Assembly: GCA_040399685.1 (NCBI GenBank) | Contig: JBBART010000004.1 | Span: forward strand, 1 to 64,000 | Direction: 5' to 3' | DNA length: 64,000 nucleotides | Source of the DNA: CAIQQQ01 sp040399685 | Lineage (GTDB): Bacteria > Pseudomonadota > Alphaproteobacteria > Acetobacterales > Acetobacteraceae | Part shown: positions 60,469 to 64,000 of the stretch, in pieces | Layout: every line of letters begins with the position of its first letter | Position numbering within the stretch: the stretch's first letter is position 1 | Notes under the pieces: generated by a model | Database searches by the model: none | Seen by the model: the letters and a program-made list of their open reading frames with translations, nothing else | What the model was told of the DNA's origin: nothing | Program-made: the position numbers and the translations under genes

Positions 60469-61824
60469 ATGACTAAAATGGATAACACGACGGCATCGAT
60501 GCGAACGCATCGCACCCTCCGCGGCGTTGGGGTGGCATTGATAGCGGCCGCAACGGCCGGCCTGGTTCCCGGCCATGCGGCACGGGCGCAGTTGCTCGAC
60601 CAGATTACCAACCCGAACATTCCCGGCGTGTCGGTGGAGCCTGGCGTGACCGTGCTGTCCCGCAAGCGCGAGGAGTATGATTTTCGTGGCATTCGGGCGG
60701 GTGGATTCATGATCCGCCCTCAGGTGATCGAGAGTCTTGGGTATGATGACAACGTCACCGCGTCTCATCAGCGCCATGGCAGCCCGATTGTTCAGTCCTC
60801 CGGCGGCCTTCTGGTGCAGTCCGATTGGTCAGGCAGCAGCCTGGAGGGCGCGTTTGTGGTCGACGACACGCGCTATCTCGATTTGTCGCGGCAGTCTTAT
60901 ACCAACTGGCTGGCCTCCGTCGGCGGGACCTACGACATCGGTCGGGACACAGCGGCACTGGCCTTTACGCATCAGAACCTGAACCAAACGCCAGGCGGAC
61001 TTGATTCGCCGCAATTGACCAGCGCCATCGCCTATCGGATCGACACGGTGCGCGCTGGCTATAATATAACGTTCAACCGTGTCGCGCTGCGTCCGGATGT
61101 CTCCGTGGCGGCCTACAGCTTCGACAACGGCACCGTTGCCGGAAAGCCGTATGTGCAGAGCTATCGCAATCGCACTGTGGTGACGCCCGGGGTGCTCGTC
61201 AGCTACGAGGTGGCGCCCCGGCGCAACGTTGTGGCTGTCGTGCGCAATGCCGTGGCAACCTATGTCACCCCGCCGGTCGGCACGGCTCTGCGCAATTACA
61301 ATGACACCAGAATCCTGACCGGCGTTGACTATGATGGGGGAGGGCTTTGGCGTGCCAGGGCGTTGGTGGGCTATGAAATACGGACATTTTCCAACAAGGC
61401 ACTGAAGACGGTGCAGGAGCCGACCGCTGAGGCGAATATTGTCTTCAACCCGTCTGGATTGACCACCCTCACGGCCACGCTGTCTCGCCAGATTGCTGAT
61501 TCTGCTGATGAGATAACGACAAGCTTCACCGAGACTGCGTTGAACCTTTCGGTGGATCACGAATACCTGCGCAATGTGCTGCTGCGCGGGCAGGTCGGGG
61601 TGGCGTCTAACTCTTATGGATCAGGGCAAGGCACGCAGACACTTTATTCCGCTGGTGTTTCAGCGACATGGCTGCTGAACAGGAACGCACGTCTGTCGTT
61701 GAGCTATAATGTGACGGCGCGGGATTCGAAGGCATCGGGCACGTTGGGAACGACGACGCCACAGGCGTTTGGTGGAAACTATACGGAAAACCGGTATTTG
61801 TTGCGACTAAGCGTTGGTCTTTGA
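60469..61824 (+). CDS. Outer-membrane beta-barrel protein of the polysaccharide locus
   Basis: 451 residues from ATG 60469; ATG 60478 is also possible. A signal peptide ends near AARA/QL (about residue 40). From residue 80 on the sequence alternates polar and aromatic or aliphatic residues in strands, with short turns, and ends YTENRYLLRLSVGL, matching a beta-barrel that closes with a C-terminal aromatic or leucine strand. It resembles the OMP family BBP2 found beside polysaccharide exporters. It lies just ahead of the short Wza-like gene and may form the outer-membrane pore with it. Confidence 0.78.
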   Translation: MTKMDNTTASMRTHRTLRGVGVALIAAATAGLVPGHAARAQLLDQITNPNIPGVSVEPGVTVLSRKREEYDFRGIRAGGFMIRPQVIESLGYDDNVTASHQRHGSPIVQSSGGLLVQSDWSGSSLEGAFVVDDTRYLDLSRQSYTNWLASVGGTYDIGRDTAALAFTHQNLNQTPGGLDSPQLTSAIAYRIDTVRAGYNITFNRVALRPDVSVAAYSFDNGTVAGKPYVQSYRNRTVVTPGVLVSYEVAPRRNVVAVVRNAVATYVTPPVGTALRNYNDTRILTGVDYDGGGLWRARALVGYEIRTFSNKALKTVQEPTAEANIVFNPSGLTTLTATLSRQIADSADEITTSFTETALNLSVDHEYLRNVLLRGQVGVASNSYGSGQGTQTLYSAGVSATWLLNRNARLSLSYNVTARDSKASGTLGTTTPQAFGGNYTENRYLLRLSVGL

Positions 61825-61876
61825 GATTCCCTTATCGAATGCAGGCTGTAGTGCTGCATTGAAATAGAGGAGCTGC

Positions 61877-62473
61877 ATGATGCCGCTGATGTTCCGTTCT
61901 GCCGCATTAGGTGCCATGAGGCGGGGCCTTTTTCTGGCTGTTTCGATTGGTTTGCTGGCCGGATGCAGTTCCCCTGGGAGCGACCTGACGCCGCTGGCTG
62001 AATATCACTCAGAGGGCTACCGGCTGGGCGGCGGCGACCAGGTGCGCATCATTATATTTGGTGAAGACCAACTGACGGGTGAGTTCCGCGTGGATGACCA
62101 GGGACGCATCGCGATGCCGTTGCTGGGCGGGATGAAGGCGGATGGCCTGACGCCACAGCAGCTTGAGGCATCGATCGCGGCCGAGTTGCGCCGGCGAAAC
62201 ATGCTGCAAGATCCCAGTGTGTCGGTGGAAGTGCTGGCTTATCGGCCGATCTTCGTGTTGGGCGAGGTGTCCAAACCGGGGCAGTATCCCTATCAGCCGG
62301 GCATGACGGTGCTGACCACTGTGGCTGTGGCGGGTGGGTTTACCTATCGCGCCGTGCAGGATTATGCCTCGGCTGTTCGTGCGACCGGCGGGGAGGCGAC
62401 GGAGGGGTTGGTGACGCCGAGTTCGTTCATTGCGCCCGGCGATGTGATCAAGGTGTTCGAACGGAGATTCTGA
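61877..62473 (+). CDS. Short Wza/GumB-like polysaccharide export lipoprotein
   Basis: 198 residues; AGAGGAG precedes ATG 61877. Lipobox LLAGC gives lipidation at C30. The Poly_export domain follows (YRLGGGDQVRIIIFGEDQLTGEF, DDQGRIAMPLLG), then one SLBB domain (VLGEVSKPGQYPYQPGMTVL). The protein ends shortly afterwards, without the second SLBB repeat and C-terminal amphipathic helix with which the 379-residue E. coli Wza spans the outer membrane. It must rely on another protein for the pore. Confidence 0.87.
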   Translation: MMPLMFRSAALGAMRRGLFLAVSIGLLAGCSSPGSDLTPLAEYHSEGYRLGGGDQVRIIIFGEDQLTGEFRVDDQGRIAMPLLGGMKADGLTPQQLEASIAAELRRRNMLQDPSVSVEVLAYRPIFVLGEVSKPGQYPYQPGMTVLTTVAVAGGFTYRAVQDYASAVRATGGEATEGLVTPSSFIAPGDVIKVFERRF

Positions 62474-63498
62474 TGCCCAGGGGCGTTGTGGCGTTGCTCG
62501 CGATTGCGGGCATCGTGACTGGCTTTGTGCAGGCGGAGGCGGGCGAGGGGGCGGCAGTGGCTGGGGCCAGTGTGCCCACCAATGGCGCGGTTTATCCAAC
62601 GGGAGTGGAGGGGCACTTCACAAATCGGCTGGACGCGACCTTTGGCCGCAACCGGCCTGGGGCGACCATCCGCAGCAAGGCGGATCTCGATCAAATCGCG
62701 TATTACCGATACATCTACGGCGACGCCACGACCGTTGGAAACGGCACGGATGGCCTCTACGGCAACTACCGCAGCCGTCACCGTGACTACCCGGACGGCG
62801 ACCCGCGTTCCTTGCACGTGATCACCGATGATCGGTTGGTTTTGAAGGCGCATTGCGGGCTGCAGACGGCCCTGCGGTCACATTGTGGCGATGGGCAGAT
62901 CGAGAGCGGCATTGTTCGGTTTGCACTGCCGATTCTGCCGGGATCGTTCATCGAGATCCGCACCCGCCTGCCGCCCGCACAATATGCCTGGCCGGCATTC
63001 TGGCTCAACCCCGGAACGCAATCGCCGCCGTTGCACCCGGGTGGAAAGCCGGTGATCAGTGTGCTGGATTGGCCGCCGGAAATCGACATCTTCGACCAGT
63101 TTGGCTTTAACAACGTGATGCCCGGCCATTATTTGATCAGTGGCACACCCACCAACAAGCGGGATGCTGATTTCGGTCGTCCCCATGATCTCTTCCGCGA
63201 TCCGCAATGGGGACCGCGCTGGTATTACACCACGCAGCAAGACCTTACGGCCGGTGACCATGTGTTTGGGTTGGCGTGGGGGACGGACAACACGCTGAAG
63301 TACCTGCTGGACGGCAAGGTCTATCGGGTGACGTATTTCGAATGGCACAGCAAAGGCAACGTGCCGGCGCATTTGATCGCAAGCCTTCAGATTGGCCCGA
63401 AGTTCAACGATCTCTCGAAAATGACGGATCAGGGTGGTCGCCCGAATGGCTGGGACTGGCCGATCGACTACATTCGTGTTTGGCCGATCGTGCCGTGA
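62473..63498 (+). CDS. Glycoside hydrolase family 16 protein
   Basis: 341 residues, one-base overlap with the export gene. A signal peptide ends near residue 21 (VQAEAG). The jelly-roll GH16 domain has WPAFWLNPG and the active-site strand DWPPEIDIFDQFG: E203 (nucleophile) and D205 fit ExDxxE, but the last residue, normally the acid/base Glu, is D208. It may cut or trim the locus polysaccharide in the periplasm or outside the cell, or only bind it. GH16-type glycanases occur in other exopolysaccharide clusters. Confidence 0.83.
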   Translation: MPRGVVALLAIAGIVTGFVQAEAGEGAAVAGASVPTNGAVYPTGVEGHFTNRLDATFGRNRPGATIRSKADLDQIAYYRYIYGDATTVGNGTDGLYGNYRSRHRDYPDGDPRSLHVITDDRLVLKAHCGLQTALRSHCGDGQIESGIVRFALPILPGSFIEIRTRLPPAQYAWPAFWLNPGTQSPPLHPGGKPVISVLDWPPEIDIFDQFGFNNVMPGHYLISGTPTNKRDADFGRPHDLFRDPQWGPRWYYTTQQDLTAGDHVFGLAWGTDNTLKYLLDGKVYRVTYFEWHSKGNVPAHLIASLQIGPKFNDLSKMTDQGGRPNGWDWPIDYIRVWPIVP

Positions 63499-63506
63499 AA
63501 TTGGGG

Positions 63507-63635
63507 TCAGTGCGACAGGTAAAAGGTGATCCCGGCTATCGACCCGGCCCAGATTGTCAGGGCCAGCGCCAGTCCAATCAGGATGCCACGTGCTGTCTTA
63601 AGCGACTGGTCGGGCCGTTCGATCGTCTTCTTCAT
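63507..63635 (-). CDS. 42-residue single-span membrane protein
   Basis: ATG 63635 to TGA 63507-63509. The sequence starts MKKTIERPDQSLKTARG, then a membrane helix (ILIGLALALTIWAGSIAGI), then TFYLSH. The basic N-terminus and single hydrophobic helix make chance unlikely. CAGG lies just upstream of the ATG. Its 3' end faces the GH16 gene 9 bp away. It resembles small inner-membrane proteins with no known role. Confidence 0.55.
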   Translation of the reverse strand: MKKTIERPDQSLKTARGILIGLALALTIWAGSIAGITFYLSH

Positions 63636-63888
63636 ATGCCTGATCCGCGCGGCCAAAAGTTTTACAAAAATGATCTCAGATTATCGCATAAACGTGATCC
63701 AAAATCATTGGTTCGTTCAACTGTTTGGCAAATTTGAGAGCGATTAATGATCTTTTTTTGAGATTCACCTGGTTTTTCGAAATCGCCGGGGGCTTGCAAC
63801 CGATCGGAGCCCCGTTCGGACTTATGCTCAGGTCTCGGCAACGTTGGTTTTGTGCATAAAATGGCATTCAGAGACGTAAGCTGAGTCT
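63636..63888. other. AT-rich gap before the right-edge reading frame
   Basis: About 250 bp, less GC-rich than the genes around it. GGGGCT at 63789-63794 can pair with AGCCCC at 63808-63813. A 63-codon minus-strand frame spans part of it but has no ribosome site or recognisable domain. I see no gene. Confidence 0.4.
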
Positions 63889-64000
63889 ATGCTAAGAATA
63901 GGATTTTCGCATTGGGCGGGTCTTCATCAAATCTATGTATTTGAGGGTCGTGAGGTGATGGGGGGGGGGATCGTTCAGGCGCGCGACGCCATCTCGCATC
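63889..64000 (+). CDS. 5' part of a gene running off the right edge (start unresolved)
   Basis: The frame is open from ATG 63889 (MLRIGFSHWAGLHQIYVFEG) to the end, without a stop. A second in-frame ATG at 63958 has GAGGG 10 bases upstream and is followed immediately by three GGG codons. The run 63960-63969 is ten G. The product cannot be identified from 37 codons. Confidence 0.35.
   Translation, partial: MLRIGFSHWAGLHQIYVFEGREVMGGGIVQARDAISH

Noticed and set aside
63676..63867. 63-codon minus-strand frame near the right edge
   Set aside because: No ribosome site, no signal or membrane segment, no recognisable motif.
1..64000. CRISPR arrays, tRNA genes, rRNA genes, prophage or insertion sequences
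   Set aside because: No spaced direct repeats, cloverleaf T-arm patterns, transposase, integrase or phage structural genes were found by reading.

Overview
The window is GC-rich, densely coded DNA from an alphaproteobacterium. The most likely family is Acetobacteraceae or a close rhodospirillalean relative. This rests on gene content and neighbourhoods: a stand-alone Hint-domain protein, a DUF6285 / phosphotransferase / acyl-CoA dehydrogenase cluster, rpmI-rplT-pheS-pheT without infC, a Fur-type protein lacking CxxC motifs next to olsB, an lnt-XRE regulator pair, and an acetan-like exopolysaccharide locus. The genus cannot be fixed from the sequence alone. No rRNA, tRNA, CRISPR array, transposase or integrase was seen.

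Layout. (1) 0.2-7.8 kb: an acid/acyl-CoA catabolic operon (NDP-forming acyl-CoA synthetase, MaoC hydratase, two CoA-transferase subunits, enoyl-CoA hydratase, DMT exporter), then a small unknown gene, a second MaoC gene and an IclR regulator on the other strand. (2) 8-17 kb: an OmpA-like protein, RecQ, an exported phosphatase-like protein that has lost its catalytic Cys, two M23 peptidases (one with a lost metal ligand), an oligopeptide-type binding protein, an atypical SDR, a thioesterase, and CopC/CopD. (3) 17-21.3 kb: an operon of acyl-CoA dehydrogenase, APH-type kinase, DUF6285 protein and acyl-CoA ligase, flanked on both sides by copies of an AT-rich fold-back repeat. (4) 21.5-33 kb: heptose synthesis (hldD, hldE), nth, a DUF2244 protein, the operon fur-olsB-dehydrogenase-lnt-XRE regulator, tusA, tsaB-rimI, a DUF3830 protein, a nitroreductase behind an 18-bp palindrome, and an NfuA-like protein. 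(5) 33-44.5 kb: rpmI-rplT-pheS-pheT, a PPOX flavoprotein, the Hint protein, a HigBA-type toxin-antitoxin pair, lepA and an S9 peptidase.

(6) 44.5-63.6 kb is an exopolysaccharide locus of Wzx/Wzy type. It has two acyltransferases, five glycosyltransferase-like genes, a flippase preceded by a 23-codon leader ORF, a phosphoglycosyl transferase that starts the repeat unit, an ORC/Cdc6-like AAA ATPase, a Wzc-like co-polymerase whose ATPase site is destroyed, a polymerase, a small Cys-rich secreted protein, an outer-membrane beta-barrel, a short Wza-like lipoprotein and a GH16 glycanase. The inferred path is: lipid-linked sugar made and decorated in the cytoplasm, flipped by Wzx, polymerised by Wzy under the Wzc-like protein, exported through the lipoprotein plus beta-barrel, and trimmed by GH16. 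The dead co-polymerase ATPase beside a separate AAA ATPase, and the short Wza beside a barrel, make this the most unusual part of the window. A reading frame containing a run of ten G enters the right edge.
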